Below, piece after piece: positions 33,928 through 45,000 of a stretch of DNA of 64,000 bases. The position numbers were made by a program, and so were the translations under genes. The stretch comes from Straminergon stramineum (lineage: Eukaryota; Streptophyta; Bryopsida; Hypnales; Calliergonaceae), in the NCBI GenBank assembly GCA_963920665.1, contig OY987269.1, positions 22,446,501 through 22,510,500 on the forward strand, in the 5' to 3' direction. The notes beneath the pieces are model-generated. The model did not search any database, was not told where the DNA came from, and saw only the letters and a list, made by a program, of their open reading frames with translations. The first letter of the stretch is position 1. The number at the start of each line of letters is the position of its first letter.

Positions 33928-36613
33928 ATGCCTTACGGGAAGTTAGATGTGTATGTGGAAGGAGCGGTGAAAATCAAAGATCCCACTATTTTAGGTAACT
34001 CTTTGCTCTTGCCTAATATGTTGCCTGGGCTGATCGAAATAGCGATCAATTGCAGCTACACCAAAACGCAACCCGAGTTTTTCTTTGGTGCGGCCTTCTT
34101 AGATCTGTCATTCGTAACGTATGAAGACAGTGACGGCTCTAACGAATATCACGAGCCTTAGTAGTTCAATATAAATCTGTTCCGCAAGCGTCATGCTGCG
34201 TGACAGGATTCTGAAGTAAGGATGATTGGCAGCCTATAATTTAACTACTGATGAACATTCTTAGGGTGAAGTACTGGTGTTTCAAGGTTGCCTTAAGGAA
34301 CAGCTGTCTGTGCAATGACGAGAAGTGACTGGTTGTTATTCTATTTTTTTTTGGAGATTTGTTGAGAAAAAGATCCTTTGGGTGCAGGAAAAGGAACTCC
34401 TTATTGTACGCTCACAATGGGCACTCAAGAGAAAAGCAGCCCTCCTGTTCCAGGTTTTCTTTCTCATCCCACTTCTGACCTTTATTCACATGTGCTCATC
34501 AAAATATTGGTACAATTAGTGTCGCAGAGCTTGAGAAATCAGGGTTTCTCTCTGAATTAGGCTGAATGATTTTGTTAGTTTGCAGTTTTGATAGCTTATC
34601 TCCCATTAGTTCTTCTTGTGGAAGTAGAACCTCTCAATTAACAAAAAATGTTGGCATCCTTGCAGAGGGTGGCACTCGCCCCTACTTCAACACGGACTTT
34701 GATTTTCGAGTGGATCGCTCGACGGAGCAGCTCATGGTGAAAATCTTCAGCAAGAAAACTATGACAGACGACGAACTTCTCGGTTCTTGCACGTAAGGAT
34801 ACTCCCTCTCCCTCTAATCCCGTGGAAAGCCATGACCAGAACACTCGTAGGCTTGAAAGTTAAGATTATACATAAACCTCTAAGTTTCAGTAGTATTGAC
34901 TAGAGTTAGGTTAGATCTTCAGCACGAATCTGACCCCTAGAGTTTGCCAACCTTCTCGGTTCTTGCACATAAGAATAATCCTCTCGCCCTCAAATCCCGT
35001 GGATGTCCATGACCAGAAAACTCTTAGAGTTGCAATGTACGATTAAACATAAAGCTCCGTACATTTCGACCGGATTGACCAGAATTAGGTTAGATCTCCC
35101 GCAAGAATCTAACCGTAGTGTTTGCCACTGCTGCAGCATTGTCTTCAAGGAAGCTTTCTACCAAAGCCATCAGGTACCCGTGACAGCCTACGCTCTGACG
35201 CGCCCCTCCGGACGACCCGGAGGCCACATCCGTCTCTCTCTCACCTTCAAAGCGGAACGGGTAAGCTCGCCATAGCTTCTTCAATCTAAACTTTGATCAT
35301 CTTTGAATATTTCATGAATTCGCGCTAACCAAGCTCAAAATTGGTTGCAAATTTTGCAGAGACCAGTAGCTCCACAGGGTGGCTACGTGCCCCCTCAACG
35401 CCCCACAGGCCCATACCGGCAGCCACGCCCACCACCACCAGGTTCACAATACGGCCCATCAAGTCCGCAATACACACCACCAGGTCCGCCAGGTCCGCAA
35501 TACAGGCCATCAGGTCCGCAATTCAGACAACCACGTCCACCATCACCACAACAACAGCAACAGCAACGTTTCCCTCCACAAAACGTCAATTCAGGTCCGT
35601 CAGTATTCCAGAGTCTCCGGCGGGACTCGAGCTCGCAAAGCTCCCACATCGACTCCGACTCTAACTCCCACAGCGATACCAACAACAGCGACAAAGTGCC
35701 CGGTCCCGTCGTTCAAGAGGGGAGGGCGTACCAGCCGCGAGGTCGTCGTCCAGGGCCTCCGCCAGGTCCAAGGCCACGCCCTCAACCAGGCCCAAACCCT
35801 AACCCAATCCCATATCAAGCGATCGTCAGGGACGAGCCCCCTCCGCCGCGACCACCGACTGCGAGTGTGCTGAAAACATTCGGCGGCGGGTTTTTGCAGA
35901 ACCTCGGAGGAGCGCTGGTGGGATCCGCCGTGGGCGCGCTCTTGACCTCCGAAGGCGACGGGTTCGAGTGGGGCGGCGGTGAGAGTGAGGGTGGCGGGGC
36001 CGTAGAGGAGGTGGAGGCGTTTGAGGATGTCGAGACGGCGGATTATGCAAGCGCGCCTGAGGAGGCCACGACCTTCGAGGAAAGCAATGACGCCGCGGTG
36101 GAGATCGAATTTGCGGAAGCGTACGAGGAGGATCCAGGTGATCAACTTGGTGAACGCGATGACCGCGACGATGGGCGTGATGAGCGTTATGATGCGAGTG
36201 AAGAGAGTTATGAGCGTGGTGATGAAATTGACGGGGGTGATGACCGTGATGACTGTGATGGGGGTGATGAGAAAGCGGCTGATACGGCTGGCGCTCCGGG
36301 ATTTGGACCGTACCCGTATGGGCCTGGTCGCGGTCGCGGCCCTGGCTTTGGTCGTGGACGTGCGGGACAGCCACGGCGCGGAGGAAGGGGGCCTCCATTT
36401 GGACGCTCTGGACCGCCAGGGCGTGGAGGAAGGGGTCCTATGGCGGGACGTGGACCTCCCATGCCTGGTAGAGGAGGGCCTCCCATTGGAAGAGGTCAAG
36501 AGGAGGACCTCCCATGGGTGGAAGAGGAGGGCCTCCCATGGGCGGAAGAGGAGGGCATCCCATGGACGGAAGAGGAGGGCATCCCATGGGTGGAAGAGAG
36601 CCTCCCGGCATAA
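33928..36613 (+). CDS. C2-domain protein with Pro-rich, acidic and RGG-rich tail
   Basis: Five exons join in frame: 33928-33994, 34388-34453, 34666-34792, 35137-35260 and 35360-36613, giving 545 residues. Residues 1-126 form a single C2 domain of the plant SRC2-like type (KLDVYVEGA, then PYCTLTMG, then RPYFNTDFDF, then DDELLG, then GGHIRLSLTF). The usual DPY of the calcium loop is TPY (Thr26), and loop 3 keeps only the DD pair, so calcium-independent lipid or protein binding is likely. Residues 130-205 are rich in Pro and Gln. About 302-323 is a Gly-rich hydrophobic segment (FLQNLGGALVGSAVGALL), then a long acidic stretch, then an RGG/GRG stretch. The end carries an 8-residue EEEGxPWx repeat, which looks frameshifted from the RGG frame. 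Exon 1 and upstream DNA are duplicated at 890-5367. Plant proteins with this layout are membrane-associated stress or trafficking factors; the exact role here is unknown. Confidence 0.85.
36493..36606 (+). repeat. 24-bp coding tandem repeat at the C2 gene 3' end
   Basis: About four to five units of 'gaggagggcatcccatgg' plus six bases. In the annotated frame the unit reads EEEGxPWx. In the frame one base over it reads GRGGxPMx, matching the RGG repeats just upstream. The alternate frame stays open to a TGA at 36670-36672. Confidence 0.85.
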
Positions 36614-38873
36614 GTGGAAGAGGATCTCTCAAGAGCATGGAAGAAAGAGGAGCCCCTGTCCAAGAGCCTTGACTTGGAAACCTTCTGATTCCGCCAACTT
36701 TGAATCAAACATGGGTTTTAAAGTATATTTTGGGCCTTAGTTTTGCACAAGGGTGTGAAATGAGATTGTCTCCATTTTCACTTTATTAGTCCCCTTATGA
36801 GGGTACTAATTTGCCAACCTTGAATTGGGCTTAGGTTGGCCTTAGTTTTGTGTAAAATTGGGAGAGTGGATTGTTCTCTTTGTAGCCTTCATTGGGGAAT
36901 CTACTCATTGGGCCAACTACGAATTAGACTCGGGTTCTAGTGTAAAGTAGTTTTAGTTTTGTGGAAGGTTGTGAGAATAAACTATTGTCCTCTTTCTAGC
37001 CTTACTAGTTTTGGAGATGGGGTGTGAACATGAGATATGGGCTTTTTAATAGGGTGATTTGGATTGTGCAATTCAAGTTTCTAGGAGGGGCTTAGTATGA
37101 GGGTCAATGGCATATAAGTACTTTCATATGAAAATTTGGAACTTGAAATTAGGTTGGTGACAACATCGAAAGAAACATGAACGTCTTTGTATTTGAAGTT
37201 CAATAGTCAGATTCCCTTGTAGAAGAAATCGAAAGTTTTAAATCTTGAAGGCTTGTTTACATGATGCTTGAGTGATATTATTTAGACCTAAATTGGTGAC
37301 GATTAATTGCCACTATAGTTTACATGGATCTTGGGTCACTACTTTCTATTTTAGAGAACAAATGACATTTTCAAACTATCTAATAGAACAACCCTGCAGC
37401 CCAACAATACAATTTGTTCTTTAATAAAAGGCGGCCTCCCTCAATATTGTTGGAGGCCTTTTCTTACCTACGTAGCATCAACAATAGATTTGGAAGTCAA
37501 AGTTAGATTTCTAGACTTGTTGAATTCTAGACTTCATCCTTAGCACCAACTATGGACAAGGAGTCAAAAGGTGAAGTGGTAAATTCTAGTGCATTCTCCA
37601 TTCAAACTTTTCTGAAACTTCTTCCATTTGCAGTGTAATTTTTGGTTGTCAACCAATTTGTTGGAATTGCTCGTTGGAGAACTTTTGAGAAGGTCTTGTT
37701 CCCATTTTGATTAGAGGTGCTGCAATGGATGCAATTGGAGATAGTAGAGGGTTGGAGCTTGGTAGATGGGAACAAGGGCACTACTATATTCTTCTCAAAA
37801 TTTTAGGAGATTGAATGCGATGTGGTCTTTGGAGTATCCTTTGAAGAGACTCTTCATTGTCCTTTCAGAACAAGATGTAGTACTTGATCCTCAATAAAAA
37901 AAGCCTTGATCCAAGTCTAAAGAATTTGCTCAACTCTAATTTCGAGTAGCTGGATTAATTGTTGAAAATGATGAAGCTTCATTTCCAAGCCATGTGCTCA
38001 AGGAGGACTACTTAGAACTCACATTCTCTAACTTGCCATCAACAACATTCCTTTGCATCCAAAATTGTGAGATGATTCATATTCAAGATGCTAGTGAAAG
38101 ATGTTGAAGCTCATTTGGCATTCTCAACAGTTGAGAAGAGAGGATCAAAACTTGTAATGATAGTCCTTAATTGTCCTAACAACCCACTAAAGAATTGGCT
38201 TTCGATGAGGTCACTACAACCAGTGCAGTTTGAGTGTATAAATTTATCTTCGAGATTAATATGCACTTATGCAGTACTAAATTTTGAAATCTAAAAAGTT
38301 AACTATTTTGATCTTGTTAGCATAATCCATTAAGCAATCGTTGAGCAATCAAGAAGAGGATTAGAATCTTTCATGTTAATACTTGATACAAACCAATATA
38401 GATCAAATCAAACTTATATTCTATTAGGAATTGATGTGTAAGTGCATAACCTTCCCTTCAATGAGATTCAAGTGTACAAATTATCTTCAAGGTGGATATA
38501 CAACATTATATTTTAATCTCACATTAGCACACTCATATTCGACATCAAGTAAAGAGTTGTGATCAGAGTCAACTATTGAATCTAATTTAGAAGAAGAGAT
38601 TATTGATCACCTCATGAGATTTGAGTGAACAAAGTTACTTTGACTACCGAAGTGCACCATTGAATTTTGAAGTCTAAAGCTTTGACAAAAAAAAATCTTA
38701 GACCATATTCTTAAACCACTTCAAATCAAAGAACTGTGATCAGGGTGAGCTAGGTACGTAGCAAGGAGGATGTGGCATAGAAAGAGGCAAACATTGCCAT
38801 TTGCAAGGTTAAAAAACACAACTGTGAAAAAGAAGCCAAAACATAAACGACCATCTCTATGACAACGCTTCAG
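36614..38873. other. Intergenic DNA, 3' UTR of the C2 gene at left, no gene seen
   Basis: No coding-like frame is found. A short perfect-stem hairpin is at about 37432-37462 ('ggcctcc' and 'ggaggcc'). Upstream exons of the TPR gene could hide here but none was recognised. Confidence 0.35.
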
Positions 38874-39012
38874 CTTAAAGAACCCAGAGCACTTCGAGGA
38901 TGCCATTCTAGCCACGGGCTTGGGGATGCACCCAGACTTCATGATCCCCACCAAGCTGTGCATGTTTGGCTCCATTGGCATTGTGCACTTGGATTAGTTG
39001 CGCCATTTGAAC
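38874..39012 (+). pseudogene. Coding-like 5' extension of the TPR gene with a TAG stop
   Basis: From a possible acceptor at 38873, a frame runs about 40 codons (NPEHFEDAILATGLGMHP, then a segment ending IGIVHLD). It meets TAG at 38995-38997 and continues in the same frame for 15 codons to the donor at 39042. The composition is exon-like. A CAG to TAG change would explain it. Either the gene is disabled in this sequence, or translation starts at the ATG at 39013 and the extension is a leader remnant. Confidence 0.5.
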
Positions 39013-42000
39013 ATGGGCCACATCAACGAACGCTACCACCAGGTAAGGACTTTTTGTTATGTTTTATTTCAAAATTAACAAAACTATTATACAAGATTCT
39101 CAGTGAGTACTTACAAAATTATTAGTTCTTATTGACTCTATTTGGAAGGAGAGTTGGCCTTGCATTGATGAAAGTTATATGTGAGAAAGTTTGAGTAGTA
39201 CCAATGTTTCTTGGAAAAAAATGAACAATTTAGAGATAGACTCTCTCGTAGTATAGCTACTTGTTTAGTGATGGAATCAACCCAAGGTGTCATTTGATTT
39301 TAAGTAGAAAATGGTACTTTGAGCTAAATTGTTGATTTTCTTTTTTATCTCATTTTAGTTAAAGTAACTTGTCCATGGTAGTATCCCCTTCTTTCTTGAA
39401 GATTCCTAATATTATTTAGTAATAGAGTCAAAGTGTCATTTAAGTTTGTGGAGAAAATGACATTTTGAGTTGTCCCTTATTTTCAACAATGATTGAATAT
39501 GGTCCAACTGCTACCACATTGATCGATGTATCCCCTTAGTGAGGGAAGAAAATTAGTGTGATTAGTGTCAAGTGCAAGAGCAATATTGTCACTGCAAATA
39601 GTTTTTTCATAGAATTAATCCAATATAATATTATTTCTTCTTTTTCTTGGACAAGATCACTTTGTGAATTAGTGTCACATGCATTACAACGATTAAGTAA
39701 ATGTTGTCTTCTGTCATTGAATTCTTCTCAATTGTTTTCATTGTCAAAACCACTCTCTTTAGCATTCTTGACATATTTGTTGAATTTTGAGAACATGAAA
39801 ATCATAAAATATTTTTTTTGTATTGCATTGTATTGTGGGGAACTTGCAATCCTAATCAATAATATTTTTTTTATAAAACTACTCATCTTCATAAAATATC
39901 TTTAGTGTGCACAAAGATATCTTTCATTTCTATCTCTTGCCAATTCTCTTTTGTTTTCTCTTAGGCATTTGATTGTTCCACCATTATCTCTATCAGTCTC
40001 TCCACCATTCTAATAGCTCAATGTAAGCATGCACAAGATCAATATCTTGAAGGAGGATAATCTTTGTATTGGTTCAAGATTGTTCACTACATCCTTTAGT
40101 TCTTGCTAGGTAGTTTTTGAGGAATTTTCTAGATTTAATATTGTCTTGCAACTTATCGTAATTCATGACTTTTCTTACTCATTAAACATCTGTTTTTAAC
40201 CAAGTCCTACATTTTCGGATCATCGCCACAAAACACTCCTCCTACGAACTTCACCAAGAAAATTTTTCACCTCTAGAGATTTTGCTAAAATTGCCGGTGC
40301 CAAGACTTTCATTACTCCAGGACTACTTCCACCCAGCAAGGCGACCCAGCCAAATCCGAGAGCAACAAATCAAAGTCAGGGATGAAGTGCCGGTCTTCCC
40401 ACTCCGGCAGGTCAGTTTCTTTGGGCTCTTCGTCTTAAAATACAACAATGATATGGTTGTTTTGACACACACCCAAATGAAAAATTTCCTTTACAAATTT
40501 CCTGTCAATCAGCGAAGAATTGTGCATAAGAAAACACACTGGGCCAGGTCTTGAAGGAAGCAAGGAAAAGCGTGCAACCCATTAAGATTAAGCTGGACCG
40601 CACCCCGGACCGGCGGAGGTCGACCTCGGCAATGAGAGAACACGCGGCCCGGGCGGAGTTTGATCCCAATGCCATCAAGGGCGGTTTCTTCACGGTGGAG
40701 CAAGGAATTGGCACAGGCCGAGGAAACTCGCCTCGGGAAGAGTCCGAGGAGTGGGAAGATCCCATTTACAATCTCTCTTTGGTGCAGCAATCTGGCATTA
40801 GCCCAAATGACGGGGAACCCATGCCAGGTGAGGATCAAATCCATGCTCTCTGTTGTTGAGAGAATATGAGAGATTAGTAATAAAACCAGGAGTAAGTTAG
40901 TTCTCCTACTAGAATATGTTTATGAGTGAATATTGATGTCATTCAAGGTCTACGGAAGGCAAACTTTTCATATGATGGACCATGTAAACATAAGGTGAAA
41001 AAACATCCGAAGCTGTCAAAATAAGCAATTCAGTATAGTTGGAGCACCTTTGTCACGAAAATCAAACATTTCAGGTGGTATTAGCCGCTGAATATAATGA
41101 ATTTCAAAAAAAAAATTGAATTTTTGGATTAGATATGTAATTATTATGGATTTTGACAGTGGAAGCTCTCTGTGATATCATCACATAGCTTGGTCATAAA
41201 ATTGAAGTCTGGAGAATCAATAGTGAATGAATTGCAATTAAGGGGACGGTTTAATGGCACTTTTGGAGACACTTTCCATGGAAGCCTACTTGTGAAGAAT
41301 TAGCTGGTGTTTGGTTGCACAGAATGACTTTGAAAGTTAGTATTGTTTAGGGTGTTTGGTCAAGTATTGAATGATTCAAGTTCAGTACAAATTGTGCAAA
41401 TATTTGGCATTTGAATTGAGAATTGCCAATCTGCCCAATCGTATGGAAAATGATTCCAAATCTCTGAAATGTTGCTGAAACCATCAGAACGGAGTGTTAA
41501 TAAGATAGCTCTTTTTGATTCTTATAGTTTCTTCCTTGAATTTGTAGTCACTCTCTGATATGCTATCAAACCATTTCGGACAGAACCGGACTCGGTGTTT
41601 TCACCTGTTGGAAAGAGGCTCAACAAACGAGCAGGGAAAGTCTCTTTATGGTGAGTGATTTTTTCATGCCAAACAGGAATCATTTATTTTGAGTTGCAAT
41701 CACCTTGATTCCTTGAATTGTGGTTTTGGAGTGTTAGTTCTAATAACATGATTTTTGCATTAACCTTGGAACGCCGTACTGGTCACTGTGGAAATCATCC
41801 TTTTTGGTATAATTGTGTGAATCGTTTGATTACTATTGTGCAAGGCCTCCTTTTCTCACACAAATTCCAAGGATGAGCATATGCACTTAAATAGAAGGAT
41901 TCTTTGTCATCCGTTGGACACTTTTAGGCCATTTTAGGGCACCATGTCATTACAGGGTTAATGAGTCATATGCCCACCTTTTTTTTTAAGCAGGGTTTTT

Positions 42001-45000
42001 TTTATTGATGAGCAGGCGTGATATTGTGAACCCCAAAACAGCCGCACCTTTGAAACCAGCTCCATTCAAAGGATTAGCAGCTGCTGCTCAGAAAGTTCAC
42101 ATGGAGCTTGCTTTTGGACCCAAACCATCTGGAGGTAAGGAAAGCCGAATTTGCACAATATTGTTTTGAATCAGCCGGTAGTTAAGTCTTATTCACAGCC
42201 AGCACATAACAATATTGACCAGCTGTGGAAAGGTCTCTTTTTAATTTGAAGAGAGTTTAAGTATCTTGGAAAGAATATTCTCCCAAGAGAAGAGCAGGAG
42301 GTCTAATTTTCCTGGCTCACACAAGGGTAATTCTTCCTATATTCTTCAGTATTCAATTATTCTTTGGGGACCCATTCTACATGGTATACAATGTTATGAA
42401 TCCCTTCTGTGAAAAATTTACACAAAACATAAAATGGTCCCACAAAGAGGAGGAGAATTCAGAGTAGTTTCATTCCTTCTGGGGTTGGCAAGAATCAAGA
42501 GTCCATTCGTTGAAGTCCCCAAACCAAAGTCCAAAGATGAGTAGGAGAGAGTACAAAAAAGCTATGTACTAGATAACTAGATCAATCAAAGAGCGGTGAG
42601 TCTGTTATCAAACATAACCCTCTCTTGCAAACGAGATCAAAACCATCAAATTGTCTTTCAAAATGAATGGACATTGGGGTTATGACTCTAATCCACTCTC
42701 AATCTTTCCAATCACCCTACGCCATGTGGGATGCAATTGAAGTGACAAGACTGAGAGGGTTATGATTCCTTCTTTTGAAAGGGTGGATAACTTGGGAAAT
42801 CAATATTACATTGAAACCGAAGGCATTAGCAGCTAAAATTGTTAATCTCTTCAAAATATGTGTTGATTGCGAGCAAATGAATTTCTCTTGAAAACTGGAG
42901 CTCATTCAAATCATTGTCACAGAAAAGATCTGGCCCATGAGCGTGATCTTGCGAATGACTCCACCCAAGGAGCTCCGCACTGTGGAAAGAATCAGTCCAG
43001 AGGAGCAGAAACTGGATCTTCAGAAGGGTTTAGGAATAGGTAAGCAATTTACTGGCTGGCTCAGAATTGAAGGAACTAACTAAATAGGTCAATTGCACCA
43101 ACACAAGTGAAGTGAAAATGTTGGTTCAGTAGGCTTTTATGCACCATGTTTGTTGCACTTAATTGCGATCGGTTTGTAATACCGTCCCCTACAAATTCTC
43201 GTCTTCAACGTACAGATTTTTTTTCACAAGAACCTAGGGTTGATTTCGAGTACATTATTCTTAGCGATTTGAAAATTCACAGGTTTTTCAATCAGGGAGT
43301 CCAACAACATGCACAAGAAGTGAGAATTTAGAGACCCCTTTTGACTCCCAACAGGGTTGAACAAAAAGTTTATCTCCTTTTTGAAAACCTTGAGTCTCAC
43401 ATCCTTGAGCAAATTCTACACTTAGGTTCTCGAATAACAAAGACTGAAGAGGGTTTAATAATCATGAGAACTAAGCTCGAGTGCTTATTTGAACGATTTG
43501 AAATTTGCAGTTACCTTGATGAAATAACTCACGAGAACTGTGCAGCTGTAGTACTATGAAATTTTTTCTCAGAGCATCTTTTTTTTCTTTTTTTTCTTGT
43601 AGCTGTAGATTTCTTTGAAGACTGGATGCATTTTTCTTCTTCAATAAATTTTGATGGCATGATTTGCAAGGAAATGGTGCAAGTTTGAAATACATGTTTT
43701 GGTGTACACAAAGTCATTCAAGCTGTTGGATGAGCATTCCTTGCCTAGATAGGAGCAAAGACTCAAATGCTGGATTTTGCAACGAAAGCTGAGGTCTTGC
43801 GACGTCAAATGGATCCTGCCAAGTACAACGAAGAAGCCCGAGCTTACATTTGCAAAGGCGTCTTGCATGACAATGCTCAGGTACCTGTCCTTAATCTCGA
43901 CGAGCTCCATTGTTTTAGAGGTGGCATTTGAATAGGCCTCATGGGTAGGAAGCCTATTGTGGACCATTTGGTCACTACGCATGGTTCCACTTATTGGAGT
44001 CTCAATTATTTTTGTGCAAAAAGAACAATTTTACATGTATTTCAATTAATTCATTCTTGGAAAAGGAAAAACACACTCCAGCTAGGTGGTTAAAGCAAAA
44101 ATCACATAATTAGCTTTCCATTGAGGATCCTAGAGGAAGACTATTCTTGCCCTTTGGGATACTAATATGGCTTTCTTTATTTCCTAATTAAAGAGTTCCT
44201 TTGGCAATCCAAAAGTGTCCCTTGGGATTGTAGAATAATGAATGAACCTTTTGCCATGTATAGAAGCCGCATTGTGATGGTCAATAAATTCATGAAATGG
44301 TGACCTTTCAACTCAATTCCATAATGTGTATAATTTCTATTACATTTAGAATGCAAGAGAACAAAATTGGGTCCTCAACAAGGGCTTTGAATTAGCTGTA
44401 GTCCTTAATGGTCTTAGTTAACTTAGATAGAATATTGCAAGTCTTAGTGCTATGACTTGTAGATATTGGATGTGATATAAGTGACAAAGCAATGAATAGT
44501 AACACGTAGTACAACAAGGTGTACTCCATCTAGCATCACCAATGAAGATAATAGCAACAAATGCAACACAATACACTATGGATTGTATTGTTTGAATACA
44601 AAGCCAATGTGTGCATCACATATGCTCTTCAAAAAATAAAAAATTGATTTGGCTATTAACAATAGAATGGTTGTAATTGGCCCCATCTTTGATGAAAAGT
44701 TCAACATAGATTATAAACACTTACTTTTCATTATCATCTACTATTTGTTCAAGTATCATTGAGAATATGCTAAGACTGGTCTTTATTGAATTTAAAAAAA
44801 CCTGGAGTCACCTTTAAATTGATTAAATTTTTTTAAATTTGCAGGAATTTGCACAAGCCATTGAAAGCTACCAGAAATATCTGGACATATGCGATAGAAT
44901 AAATGATGTGGAAGGACAAGTGCTTGCCCATAATTTTATAGGCTGCTCCATTCAAGAAAAGGAAAACCTCAAACTTGCTGCAATGAAGAAAGAGAATCTA

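Larger units (their letters stand above)
29440..34345 (+). repeat. Segmental duplication, copy 2 (partner 890-5367)
   Basis: It carries everything in copy 1 plus two later insertions: a CACTA-end mini-element (30618-30769) and a 215 bp foldback (31288-31502). Its right end runs into the complete C2 gene, so this is probably the parent locus or the complete copy. The right 1.7 kb is nearly identical to copy 1, while the left 2.7 kb is clearly more diverged. Confidence 0.93.

Noticed and set aside
35395..36499. Long minus-strand and alternate plus-strand frames over the C2 gene last exon
   Set aside because: They are shadows of the low-complexity Pro/Gly/Arg-rich exon; the chosen frame alone joins the upstream exons in phase.
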